Below are positions 1 to 11,073 of a stretch of DNA of 64,000 bases, in pieces; within the stretch, counting starts at the first letter, position 1, and each line of letters opens with the position of its first letter. Made by a program: the position numbers and the translations under genes. The notes under the pieces were generated by a model. That model worked only from the letters and a program-made list of their open reading frames with translations, did not search any database and had not been told where the DNA came from. Source of the DNA: Azolla caroliniana (taxonomy: Eukaryota; Polypodiophyta); NCBI GenBank assembly GCA_043228905.1, contig JBHGNT010000022.1:11966001-12030000 (forward strand), given 5' to 3'.

Positions 1-385
1 GATTTGAACTCTTGACCTCTTGTATTATTGTCAAGTGTTATATTGTAACCAACACATCCAAGTACATAATCGTGTTACACATTCTAAGAGTTTTTAGAAA
101 GTTCTAGAACTAGAAGGTTCTAGAGGGTTCTAGAATATTCTCCAAAATATTCTCAAGAATATTCTAATGCATGTACTTCAACTCACAATATAAATACTTG
201 TAACCTCCACACTAGTTATTCTTGTTCCATTCCATCTTGTCTCATTCTTCATCTCTGTCTTCATGCTCTCATGTTCTTCATTTAATATCGGTTGTAGCCT
301 TATCACTCATAGTCTCATCATCTGTGTTTCGTCTTAGTCCGCGCTTGGTGTGTTTGTGATAGTACGTGTGAAATTGAGTAGCGAC
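1..385. repeat. Dispersed repeat with tRNA-like end, copy 1
   Basis: This segment matches 2965-3395 in the same order. Both begin with a tRNA-like arm read on the minus strand (here the B-box-like GAGTTCAAATC), followed by a TATAAATA-like motif (near 188), a CT-rich stretch, and a shared tail around CGTCTTAGTCCGCGCTTGG. A TATA motif ahead of a pyrimidine-rich leader resembles an LTR, but no target-site duplication or matching partner LTR is visible. The left end is cut by the window edge. Confidence 0.5.
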
Positions 386-1179
386 TCTTGATGTTCAAGA
401 ACTTTGCCAATGAATGTTGCAATTGAGAGTGCACATTGTAGTTGTGAAAGAAATTCGTGCAAGGATTGGGTTTGGGGGATTTTATGGCCGAATCTCAATA
501 TCATGGTGAACCATCCATGGAAAATTATGCCAAAGGGGAAAATAAAGAAGATTTTGAGAAGAATAAATTGTCATCTCAACAGTTGATATGGTCGTGGATA
601 AAGCAACATCTCATGGGTTAGAGTGAGATTCTAAAGTTCATGGTAATGTCAGATGAGTACGTACTAATAAAGATATAGATGTTGAAGATGAAGAGTGGCA
701 TCGAGTGAAGTATAAGATAGAAGGGAAGGGTGTTGCCATCCAAAGAGACACAAAAAGTACTAATGGTGAGGCAATATCAATAGATAAATCGAGAATGGAT
801 GAGGGCTTTAAGAAAAATCCTTGGTAGAAACAATATAAAATTAGAGATTGTCTAACCAGTTACAATTTGATTCTTCAGAAAGGGTGGTGCAACCTCAATT
901 CCAAGGACTTCGTACTTGTGCGGCTAGACAACAAAATTCTATAATTGGTGGAGGGGATGTAGTACACACAAATCCTTATGCAACTCTTGAACAAATAGTT
1001 AGCACATTTATGAATACACTTTCTCATAAAGAGCAAATTCTTACTAAAGCTGTTTAATGAAAGTGAGGGACACCTTCTCATAAGAAATATATCTTATGGA
1101 AAATTTTATTTGATAAAGAATGGGATGTTTTATGTGTAGTTAAACATAGGTGTCAGATTTAGCATGATCTCTATTACAT
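386..1179 (+). other. Non-coding stretch, possibly 5' part of a LINE
   Basis: Only short ORFs are present (longest 69 codons) and none shows a recognisable domain. The stretch lies directly upstream of a LINE endonuclease relic in the same orientation, so it may be the decayed ORF1 and linker of that element. That is inference from position only. Confidence 0.25.
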
Positions 1180-1740
1180 ATGCGTGGATATTCCAGATAT
1201 TATATAGGTCAGTCATCACATCAATATTCAAGTGTAGTCATGATTGTTCATGAATTGTTTTGTCCACATATAGTCTATAATGATCTTGGATATGGACATT
1301 TTTTGGTGATGGAAGTTAGGTATTTTAAGGTTTTGGTATGGTTGGTAGGAATTTATGCACCCAACAATGCTAATCAACACAGTGAGTTGTGGTCTTCTAT
1401 GTATCCAAGGTTATCAATGGGTCGTGTTGGTTTGTTAATGGTAAATTTAATATGTGTCTTGATGCATCACAATGTACTTCATAATTCTCATTGATGGATT
1501 CTCTTGATCAATTTGAGACAAATTGACATCAACGGTTTTGAAGTCAAATGTATGTAAATGGTTGCATCAAGATGAGGTTGAGTTTACATTTTAGTCTATG
1601 AAATATAAGGAAACATGGAGTAGGTTGGATAGAATGTATGTTACATGCATGATAAGCCCTTTTTGCCAAAGATGCTTAATATGTCAATTGTGCAAGAGGT
1701 TGTGACTTCGGATCATTTTCCCATATGTTTGAGTTTAATA
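1180..1740 (+). pseudogene. LINE endonuclease (APE-type) relic
   Basis: The plus strand retains the hallmarks of a plant LINE ORF2 endonuclease. A GIYAPNN block (near 1348) is followed by a GKFNMCLD block (1440-1464), the decayed form of the usual GDFNxxLD. Next comes WSRLDRMYVT (1617-1646) and then a TSDHFPICLSL tail (1708-1740), the catalytic SDH motif. These blocks lie in different frames with stops between them, so the copy is dead. In life this domain nicks target DNA for target-primed reverse transcription. No reverse transcriptase domain follows, so the element is truncated or interrupted. Confidence 0.65.
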
Positions 1741-2180
1741 AACCTAGGTAGATATGTACGAAACATTGCTTGATCGAGTTCCTTTGAGGTTTAATTCATC
1801 TTTATTATTTCATTCCATATTTGATGACTATATGTAACACATTTTTGGCATGTTTTCAAAATAGATTAATTCAAAAGGATGACATGCATGGGATACAACA
1901 TTACAAAACATTAATGATATTCACCGTATGTATGGTATTCACCATATATATGGTATGACTAATGCTAGAGAGAGAGTCAAGAAGGCACACAAAAAAGTAA
2001 CTGTCTATTATAAACCTTGGCTTAAACTACTTATAAAGTTTAAATATTCATTTTCATGTGAAACGCCCACAAAAATTATACACTTCAAATGACATGCCAA
2101 AATTTTATTTTCCATGTCATATATATTATATGTATATATGTCACATATTATTATATAAATATATATACGTACTATGTACT
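1741..2180. other. AT-rich spacer, nothing recognised
   Basis: AT-rich sequence with short repeats (tatggtattcaccatat-like duplications near 1925-1955, TATATA runs near 2125-2170). No coding or RNA signal seen. Confidence 0.4.
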
Positions 2181-2860
2181 ACCTCGTCACTATTTGGGGG
2201 AGAAACATTAAATAGGTGAAGCCCGTGAATCTAGAGCTTGGATGGCCCTAAACTAGTCTCGGACATCGTAGATGATCGGAGCCGTCCAATATTTTAGATG
2301 CAGGGAAAAACAAAAAGAAGATAGATAAAGTAAAAAATAGAAAAAAAGGAGAGGGAGAGAGAATGTAACTTTTGGAGGGAAATTTTGAATCTTTTCTCTC
2401 TCTCTCTTTCCTCTCTACGTCCTCTCTTCTGCACGTTTTCTCTCTCCGTTTTATCTCTGCATGCTCTCTCGCTCTCTCTGTCTCTTGTGGGTAAAAAACT
2501 AGGTAAGATCTTTTATTTATTTATCGCCATGTTTATCTTGTGCCACTTTTATATGTTTGTATCCCAGACATGTTGTTTTTGTTCCATTTTTAGGGTGAGG
2601 TTTCTCTTAAGCATCTTGTTCACTTAGTCTAATGTTCTTATCAACATTGTGCAAGGTTAGCTCTTAACTCTTGTGGAGTATTTTGTTCTCCTATATCGTG
2701 CTCTTCTTCCGGAATATGGGAGTCATTTCTCATCATTGACAACTAATCTATATCTGACATTTAAGGTGACATATGTATTGGAAAAGGTATAATTTCTTGT
2801 GGGTGGAACAACAACAAAGGATGTGACTTTCTAAAGTGCTCACAAGTGGGTAAAAAACCA
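2181..2860 (+). repeat. Left arm of large inverted repeat
   Basis: Reverse complement of 3759-4409. It includes a CT-rich tract (2393-2490) which pairs with the (GA)n tract of the right arm; that tract differs in length and accounts for much of the arm-length difference. Confidence 0.7.
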
Positions 2861-2964
2861 GGTATTTGGTATTTTTATCTTTGCCTTTTGGTATAGCCAT
2901 AGCCATAGCTATATATTTGTTTTTAGATACAAAGATCAAACACTTGGAATAAAAGATTTGAAGC

Positions 2965-3395
2965 TTAGTGTCAAGATTCGAACTCTTGACATAACCATGT
3001 GGTAATCGAGTGTTATGTGTTAACCACATATCTAGCATATAATCATGTAAATACTTCCTCATTTTAGGTTTTAGCTAGCATCATGTGCATAATTCCTCCC
3101 TTGTATTATTTACACTTGGCACATGTATGCGTACCTACTGCCTACATGCTCTATTGTATCACATGAGTGCAACATGTACGCATGCCAGTTAGTATAAATA
3201 GTTGAGTTCACCTTGAAGGAATTCAAGGTGAACAACGCCAGTCATGGACATATCAATCTAGTATTCTCGTTTCGCCCAATCTTGTCTCCTTAATCATCAT
3301 CTCTATCTTTATGCTCTTGTGTCATTCCATCATCGCTCCGTCGTAACCTCATCATCCGTGCTCCGTCTTAGTCCGCGCTTGGTGTGTCCGTGACA
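2965..3395. repeat. Dispersed repeat with tRNA-like end, copy 2
   Basis: This is the second copy of the repeat seen at 1-385. Read on the minus strand, its 2965-3050 end folds as a tRNA-like arm: a T-arm with stem TCAAG/CTTGA around AGTTCGAAT, matching a pol III B box, and a D-arm-like ATGTGGTTAACACAT. A TATAAATA motif lies near 3193. The shared tail ends near 3395. It sits in the spacer of the large inverted repeat, so it is either an insertion or part of that element. Confidence 0.5.
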
Positions 3396-3758
3396 CTTAG
3401 ATTACATATCTAAGTAGATCTATAGAATGAGTTATCTCTTTATCACCTAGATGACATGTTTGGTGGATTTACAATCCCTTTTAGGAACTTGTTGAAACTG
3501 ACACATGTGATCCCATACATGAATGTTGGGTTGATGATTTTTTCCTCTTGTCTATAATTGTAGGATTAAATTAACCACGGTGTTTCCAATAGGAAATTGA
3601 CCCTTCATCATATCTGTCGAGTCCACCTCTACATCTCAAGTAAGTTCTCCGCCCAACTTTAAATTTCTAAGTTGAAGTGTGGACTATCATTCTAAGTTGA
3701 AGGTATGACTATCATCTCATGTTTTGCAAGGTATGACTATCATTCTAAGTTGAAGTGT

Positions 3759-4137
3759 GGTTTTTTACCCACTTTCGAGCTCTTCAGAAAGTCGCATCCT
3801 TTGTTGTTGTTCCACCCACGAGAAATTATACCTTTTCCAATACATATGTCACTTTAAATGTTAGATATAGACCAGTTGTCAATGATGAGAAAAGACTCCC
3901 ATATTCCGGAAGAAGAGCACGATATAGGAGAACAAAATACTCCACAAGAGTTAAGAGTTTACCCTGCACAAGGTTAATAAGAACATTAGACTAAGTGAAC
4001 AAGATGCTTAAGAGAAACCTCACCCTAAAAATGGAACAAAAACAACATGTCTGGGATACAAACATATAAGTGGCACAAGATAAACATGGCGATAAATAAA
4101 TAAAAGATCTTACCTGGTTTTTTACCCATGAGAGACA

Positions 4138-4194
<57 letters not shown>

Positions 4195-4409
4195 CAAAAT
4201 TTCCCTCTAGAAGTTACATTCTCTCTCCCTCTCTCTCTCTCCTTTTTTTCTATTTTTTACTTTATCTATCTTCTTTTTGTTTTTCTCTACATCTAAAATA
4301 TTGGACGGATCCGATCGTCTACGATTTCCGAGAAGAGTTGAGGGCCGTCCAAGCCCTAGATTCACGGGCTTCACCTATTTAATGTTTCTCCCCCAAATAG
4401 TGACGAGGT
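3759..4409 (-). repeat. Right arm of large inverted repeat
   Basis: Reverse complement of 2181-2860. It begins at ttttttacccac (inner end) and ends at gtgacgaggt (outer end). Confidence 0.7.
4141..4189. repeat. (AG)n microsatellite
   Basis: About 24 AG dinucleotides in an uninterrupted run inside the right inverted arm. Confidence 0.95.
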
Positions 4410-4949
4410 GTACATAGTACTATGTACTATTAATTGTGTGTAATGATATATGTTTTTATATTATTATTTTTTTTCCCAAAAAATATATGTTTTTCAGAAC
4501 AAGTTTAAAATAATATCATCATCATGTAATAATAATATATATTCTCAAATCTTTATTTTGTACTAATAATATTAGTTTAAATTTTAAACAATAATCTTTA
4601 TTAAATACTTTAAGAGTGTAAACTCTAGGTTTCATTTTAATGTTTACGTTTTAAGTTAAAACTATTTTTTTTATTAACCTTTGTTTTCATACTTCTTAGT
4701 AAAAACATTAACAAGATATTTATTTTATGTATTTCATTATCATCTTTGTGAGGTAGTTATGCTAAATTGTGTACCTTTTATAGTAATGACATGTATAACA
4801 ATGTAGCATTACATAGACTCTAGACCTTTTCCTTTTTAAAATTTGTATGTCAAATGACATGTAGTTTTTGCAATTTTATGTCATATGACATACATCTTTA
4901 AAAAATGCCCGTAAAAACACTTTGATACTAACCCGTCAAATCTAGGCCC
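4410..4949. other. AT-rich spacer, nothing recognised
   Basis: Very AT-rich; no ORF, RNA or repeat signature that I can identify. Confidence 0.4.
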
Positions 4950-7440
4950 TAACTCCATACCTTCCTTTTTTATGTATAGCCTTAAATTCCAATCAATGTG
5001 CCTTTTTAGTATAGCCTTCTTTCTATATCCTTCCAAACACAACGTGCCAATGATTGTATGTACCATCAAACTATGTGATCAAGTATTCACGAATCATAAG
5101 AAGAAGACAAAACCCTATATGGACACGTGTATATTCTACATATCTATCTATATGTATATAATATAGAATCTTCCCACTTTATATAATTGGAGACACATCC
5201 CACACCTATATACTAACTAATGCCATAATTGTAATGTGTGATATCATATATTCATGTGTGTGTGTGTGTGTGTGTGTGTTGGTTGTCGCATGTCAGCAAC
5301 TCATATTTAGCGTGATAGATTGACATATTCGCATTTGTGGGGTTTCCCATTTGAATGCAAACGAATATGCATACAAATGCATGGTCAAGTATTCGTTGAA
5401 CCCAACAACAAAAAAACTTCATTATTTAGTTTCTTAGGATAAAAAAAAAGGGACTTGACAATAAAAAGGGACATTAAAAGAGGAACTTTTTTATAATAAA
5501 CGTAAAAGTATTTGTTTTATTTTTAATAAATAAATAAAATAAAATAAAGGGTCATTAACTCCTCACTTTTTATTCTCTCAAAATTTATGGATATTTTATT
5601 TTTATCTTGTCATTAAAAATTGGACTTTACACTAATCATATTTCTATAATAAATATAAAAATATTCGATTTTTTTAAAATGAATTATTTAAACTAAAGGT
5701 TCATAAACACTCCCCTTTTTTATTTGACACTGTAAAGGAGAGTTAACACTAATCATATTTTTATAATTTATTAATGAATGACGGTTCTCTTTTTAGTGAA
5801 TTAAATTTATTTTAAATAAATAAATATTTGGTATATTAATGTTGCAAAACGAATGGTTTTATAATATTCTTGGGGCCATTTCGTATTCTCAAATATTAAG
5901 AATATCACACATTAAGAATATAGAGAATATTGTGCATGTGTCAATCTATGTGTGGCGTACATCCACATGTGAAAACGAGACATCATGCATATTGAAACTC
6001 ATACATGATGCAAACTTCAAATAATGATTATAGATGTGATGCCATATTCTTGGCTATGGAGTCCTCTTTTCATTATAGATATCCCATGTGAAAAGACCAA
6101 TATCTCATGCTTGTGCCACTACCCACCATATTGATGGAGAAGCTACTAATGTCAAATAAATAAATAGATAAAAGTATGCTCAACGTAAACCATTCACACC
6201 CATTAGCAATGTGAATTAATATGTTACTTGAAAATAAATCTGAGAGAGGTGGTGCACATTTTGAACCTTCACAATGATGGAGAAGCATGAAATCACATGA
6301 TCAAGTATAAAAAACCGAGATTATAATTGGGCAAAACAATAAGATCATCTATGTAGTGAAGATGAAATGTTGTGATAGAAGTTGATGGAGAGCCTTTCCT
6401 AAACCAAAAATTGGGAACTCATGAACAAGCATGCAACACAAACTATGGCACTAGTGACACTAAAAATTACGTCTAGTTGTATAGTAGAGCATATACTGTC
6501 ATGAAGATTTCACCTTAGGGAAGATAGTGACATATTCGGAGCTTGGTTTTGACCTCCAAGCGAAAAGTTGTGAGATCATATGTTAATTTCGGACAGCAAG
6601 AATTGAACATGCTACATTGACCAAAGTACACATCCATCCACCAGAGGACATTCAAAAGGGGGAGGTTATAAACATAAATCTCGGAAATTTCAACCCCTCT
6701 CAAGAAGAGAGGGAAACTTTAAAAATTTCAAAAACTACAATCCCCCTGAAAGGGGGAGGGCTACTTCGAAACTCTACCCATGAGTCATGACCAGTGTTGA
6801 GTAAAGTTTTTAATCCGTATCACAAATTTTCCTACTTTTGATTAACCTAACTATATTTTAAAAAATTTAATTGGCCATTTTTCTATCAATGTTCATGTCA
6901 TTTGGAACTTCTTGAATTTTTTTAAAAAAATCATCACATACCAAATTCTATAGCATGAACATTCAATACAAATTTTACAATAGATATAATATTGAGAACA
7001 TTGGTAACTAAGTAAACCATTGACAAAATTTTACTATACAATATTGAAACATCACATACTGATACCATATTGAAACAAAAATACTAGATTGACCAATAGA
7101 TATAATGAACATCAAATGCCATATTGAGACACAAATACCATGTTAAAATATGGCATGTCATATTGAAACATCACATACCAAAATCGTAGAACATTTATAT
7201 CTAATTATCTTAGCAAGAGAGAACCAAGTCATTCATTGCATGGGGAGATTCCAAAACATATTAGATAAAATTTCCAAAATTTCGATCTACATCTTTTATG
7301 AAGTTCACAATGTCATCATCATCATCAGAAGTTATTGTGGAAATATGACAACATGCTTTGCTTCACCACAACAAAATTTAGGTACTGAAGTCATGTTCTT
7401 CTAGATTAGGTCCTTCGATAGATATTTATATCAATGTATC
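4950..7440. repeat. Old direct duplication, copy A
   Basis: Blocks of this region match 8085-10260 in the same order. Examples are the tatataatatagaatcttc block (5155 against 8201), the ggttgtcg...agcaactc block (5280 against 8323), a run around ctcttttcattatagatatc (6064 against 8458), and the segment starting catgaagatttcacct (6499 against 9364). Copy A holds about 640 bp of AT-rich sequence near 5310-5945 that copy B lacks. No coding sequence is recognised. The part from ~6497 on is also present a third time at ~13,810-14,700 through the later tandem duplication. Confidence 0.6.
5253..5279. repeat. (GT)n microsatellite
   Basis: Run of about 13 GT dinucleotides within copy A; copy B at 8307 has only a short degenerate version. 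Confidence 0.9.
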
Positions 7441-8084
7441 TACCACATTGCTTTTTAGTCTATTTCTAAACCTATTCTTTGCTAGATTTAAGCCACTAAA
7501 TCCTCTCTCACATGGTAATATAGAAGAGTATCGAATTAACCCTATCAATGAAAGATTTAAAACCGTGGATAACTTTTCTTTTCACACATAAATACAATTT
7601 ATCATATACCCAAACATCTAAAAAATCTCTTCCTAGCCATTCTCTGGTAGCTTTCTTTCCTTTGTTGTGTTCGTCAAAATTTTCATTCTTCGCCATCTTT
7701 GTCGAAATTTTCGTTGTCTTCTCTTCCCAATTTCAGAATTTGAAGCCAAAAAAATCTTTGTTTTCCTTGTTTGTCCACGGAATTTTTTAACATGGATTTG
7801 CAAGAGATATTTAAAAGTATATATATTAAAAATTATAAATGATAGTAAATTCTTGAGAATGAGTGTTGGTGTAGGGTCATGGAGATAGAGAGAACGAAAG
7901 CATTTTGCTTTGATGGATATGGTTTTGTTGGTGTTGGTGTAGGGTTATGGAGATAAAGAGAACAAGAGCTACTTGCTTTGATGGATATAGTTGTTTAGGG
8001 TTTATATGATTATGGATATGTATAGATCTCAAGACTAGAGCCGTTACTGATTACTCTATTTCCAATTATTTTTAAAAGACTCCA
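7441..8084. other. Spacer with a ~67-bp tandem duplication
   Basis: No gene recognised. At 7862-7990 a unit of about 67 bp (ttggtgtagggtcatggaga start, tttgatggatatag end) occurs twice in tandem with several substitutions. Confidence 0.45.
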
Positions 8085-10260
8085 GAGTCCATACCCTTTT
8101 TTTGTATAGCCTTTAATTCCAATCAATGTGTGAATTTCTTGTATAACACGTGCCAATGAATGTATGTACCATCAAACCATGTGATCTAGTATTCATCGAG
8201 TATATAATATAGAATCTTCCCACTTTATATAATTGGAATCTCATTCCACACCTATATATTAATTAATGCCATAGTTGTATATTGTAATGTTTGATTTCAT
8301 ATTTCATGTGGGTGTGAGTGCATTGGTTGTCGTATGCGAGCAACTCGTATTTAGCATACACCCACATGTGAAAAACGAGACATCATGCCTATTGAAACTC
8401 ATATATGATTAATGATCATAGATGTGATACCATATTCGTGGGCCATGGCTATGGAGTCCTCTTTTCATTATAGATATCCCATGTGAAAAGACCAATATCT
8501 CATGTTGTGCCACCAAATTGATGGAGAAGCTACTAATGTCAAATAAATAAATAGATAAAAGTATGCACAACGTAAACCATTCACAACCAATTGTGTTGTT
8601 GATTAATATGTCACTTGGAAATAAATCCCGTTGGTGCATATTATGAACCTTCACAATGATGGAGAAGCATGAAAAACTTGGAACATTAAATCACATGATC
8701 AAGTAGAAAAGACTGAGAATATAATTGGCCAAACAATAAGATCATCTTGATAGTGAAGATGCAATGTTGTGATAAAAGTCGATTGGCGAGCCTTTCCGAA
8801 ACTAAGAATTTGGAACACATGTACAACAAACATGTAACACAGAACCATGCCACTGGTGACATTAAAAATTATGTTTAGGTGTACAACAGAGCATGGAGCC
8901 AAATTTGCGTAGAACATACAAACAACGATACAACAAAATATTCAAGCCAATTCCCATTTTTATTTTTTAGGTTGTCAATATCATTTAAAAATCCCCGTCA
9001 TGCATAAATGCTACACTGAGCATTGTCATAATGTGAAGAGCTTACACGTAGAAATGGGTTAAACGAAAATTTCATCTCCTTAATCCTTACCAACAATCCT
9101 TTTAAACCACTCCAAGTAATAGAGTAGAAAATTATCTCACATGTATCTGAATTGCCCTTTCATTACTTGAAACTAATGTTCCTTTCCGTCATTCATTAAC
9201 AATTGTTTTCAATTATTGACTATCTGACTCGCAATCAAACATGGATCACTACCCATTTTTTTGCTCTAAAATCTGAGCTTGGAGCGCAATTTAAAACAAA
9301 TTTGGAGCAATTTCATCAAACAACTGAATCTGGATTACTATGCTAGGAAATTCATTGCATGGACATGAAGATTTCACCTCAAGAAAGACAGCAAGATTTT
9401 CGGAGCTTGATTCTGACCTCCAAGCAGAAAGTTGCAAGATCATATGTTAATTTTAGATAGTGGGAGTTGAACATGCTACATCGACCGAACATCCATCAAC
9501 TTGAGGACATCCGAAGGGGGGAGGTTATAAACATAAATCTCGGGAATTTCAATGCCCCTCAAGGAGGGAGGAGATAAATTTAAATTTTCAAAAACTTGAA
9601 TCCCGTGAAGGAGGGAGGGCTACGTCTAAACTCTACCCATGACCACTGTTGAGTAAAGTTTTTAATCGCTACCACAAATTTTCCTAGTTCTAATTAACCT
9701 AACCAGATTTTAAAAGTTTTAATTGGCCATTTTTCTACTAGTGTTCATGTCATCCGAAACTTCTTGAATTTTTTTAAATATCATCACATACCAAATCGTA
9801 AAGCATAAACATTAGTAAAAAAAAGTCACAATCGGTAACTAAGTATGAAAATATTGAGAACATTGGTAACTAAGTAAACCATTGAGAAAAAATTACTATA
9901 CAATATTGAAACATCACATTCCATATTGAAACAAAAATACTTGATGGAACATTACATATCATAACATCAAATGCCATATTGAAACATCACATACCAAAAT
10001 CGTAGAACATTTATATCTAATTCTCTTAGCAAGAAAGAGTAACAAGTCATTCATGGCATGGGGAAATTCCAAACATATTCGAGCAAATTTACAAAATTTT
10101 GATCTATATCTTCTATGAAGTTCTCAATGTCATCATCACCCTAAGAAGTTCTTGTCAAAATATGACGATATGCCTTGCTTCGCCGCAACAAAATTTAGGC
10201 ACCGAAGTCATGTTCTTCTAGATCAAGTCCTTCAATAGATATTCCTATCAATGCATCTAC
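8085..10260. repeat. Old direct duplication, copy B
   Basis: Diverged second copy of 4950-7440. It carries about 450 bp (8905-9355) that copy A lacks; the left breakpoint of the recent tandem duplication (9066) lies inside that extra stretch. From 9066 on, this copy is itself repeated in the recent tandem unit. Confidence 0.6.
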
Positions 10261-10432
10261 CACGTTTATTTTTACGAAATCCATGCTTTATTAGATGTAG
10301 GCAACTAAATCCTCTTTCACATGTTACCATAGAAGAGCATGTAATCGAACGGAACCTAAACGGTTTCTCCCTTTCCATGTGGGTGTGCAGACACGAGTTG
10401 CTCACATGAGACAACATACAAAACGAGATGAA

Positions 10433-10511
10433 ATATGATATAAGAAATTATAGACATGGCATGTATTGTTTATATGATATAAGAAATTATAGACATGGCA
10501 TGTATTGTTTA
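10433..10511. repeat. Short tandem duplication of 39 bp
   Basis: The stretch atgatataagaaattataga through gcatgtattgtttat occurs twice in tandem upstream of MTPSL; the same pair is present in unit 2 at 14,880-14,958. Confidence 0.8.
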
Positions 10512-10932
10512 ATTTCTATAAGTGTGTAAGGCCTTTCAAAATATTATTAAACAAGGGAAAATTATACATGTGTTGTATATAAAAGTGGCAAGATTATATA
10601 GATATATATCTATACATACTGGCATACATGTGCTTGTTTAGGGATTCGTCTTTTAATTATTCATGAAATACTTTGTAACGTGGTTTCATATGATACTTTC
10701 TAATGGAGAATCGTGTTTCAAAAATCATTAAGCACTTTAAAGTTGTTAACTTCTCAAATTTGTATGTTTACGATTGTGGGAAATGGGCCAAATACATAAG
10801 ACATGAGGTATGCAAATACACAACGTGCAAGTGGAAATATGTACATATTATGGAGGCATTTCCAAGCACGAGACTTGAAAGCTACAAAGACGTGTGGAAC
10901 TTTTTGGACATGAGTACCTTATTTGGTATGAT

Positions 10933-10940
10933 TATAAAAG
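10933..10940 (+). promoter_or_regulatory. Candidate TATA box of MTPSL copy 1
   Basis: TATAAAAG, 134 bp upstream of the ATG at 11,074. Transcription would start around 10,965, giving a 5' leader near 110 nt, ordinary for a plant gene. Confidence 0.5.
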
Positions 10941-11073
10941 GACTCTTGAAGTGTGATCTATGCATAACTCAATATATATCTCAAAACCACCAACACAACC
11001 ATATCATCAAACCTCTCACCATATACATATCAATAATATAGCCATTTGACATCAACCTTACGGTATATACTCA

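Larger units (their letters stand above)
2181..4409. mobile_element. Large inverted-repeat (foldback or MULE-like) element
   Basis: Two long arms, 2181-2860 and 3759-4409, are reverse complements over nearly their whole length with small indels. Both outer ends read ACCTCGTCACTATTTGGGGG inward; both inner ends read GTGGGTAAAAAACC or its complement. The outer flanks share TACTATGTACT, but this lies directly against the left end and 8 bp away from the right end, so a target-site duplication is possible, not proven. No transposase is seen in the 0.9-kb spacer, which instead holds the tRNA-like repeat copy 2. Long-TIR Mutator-like or foldback elements fit this shape. Confidence 0.6.
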
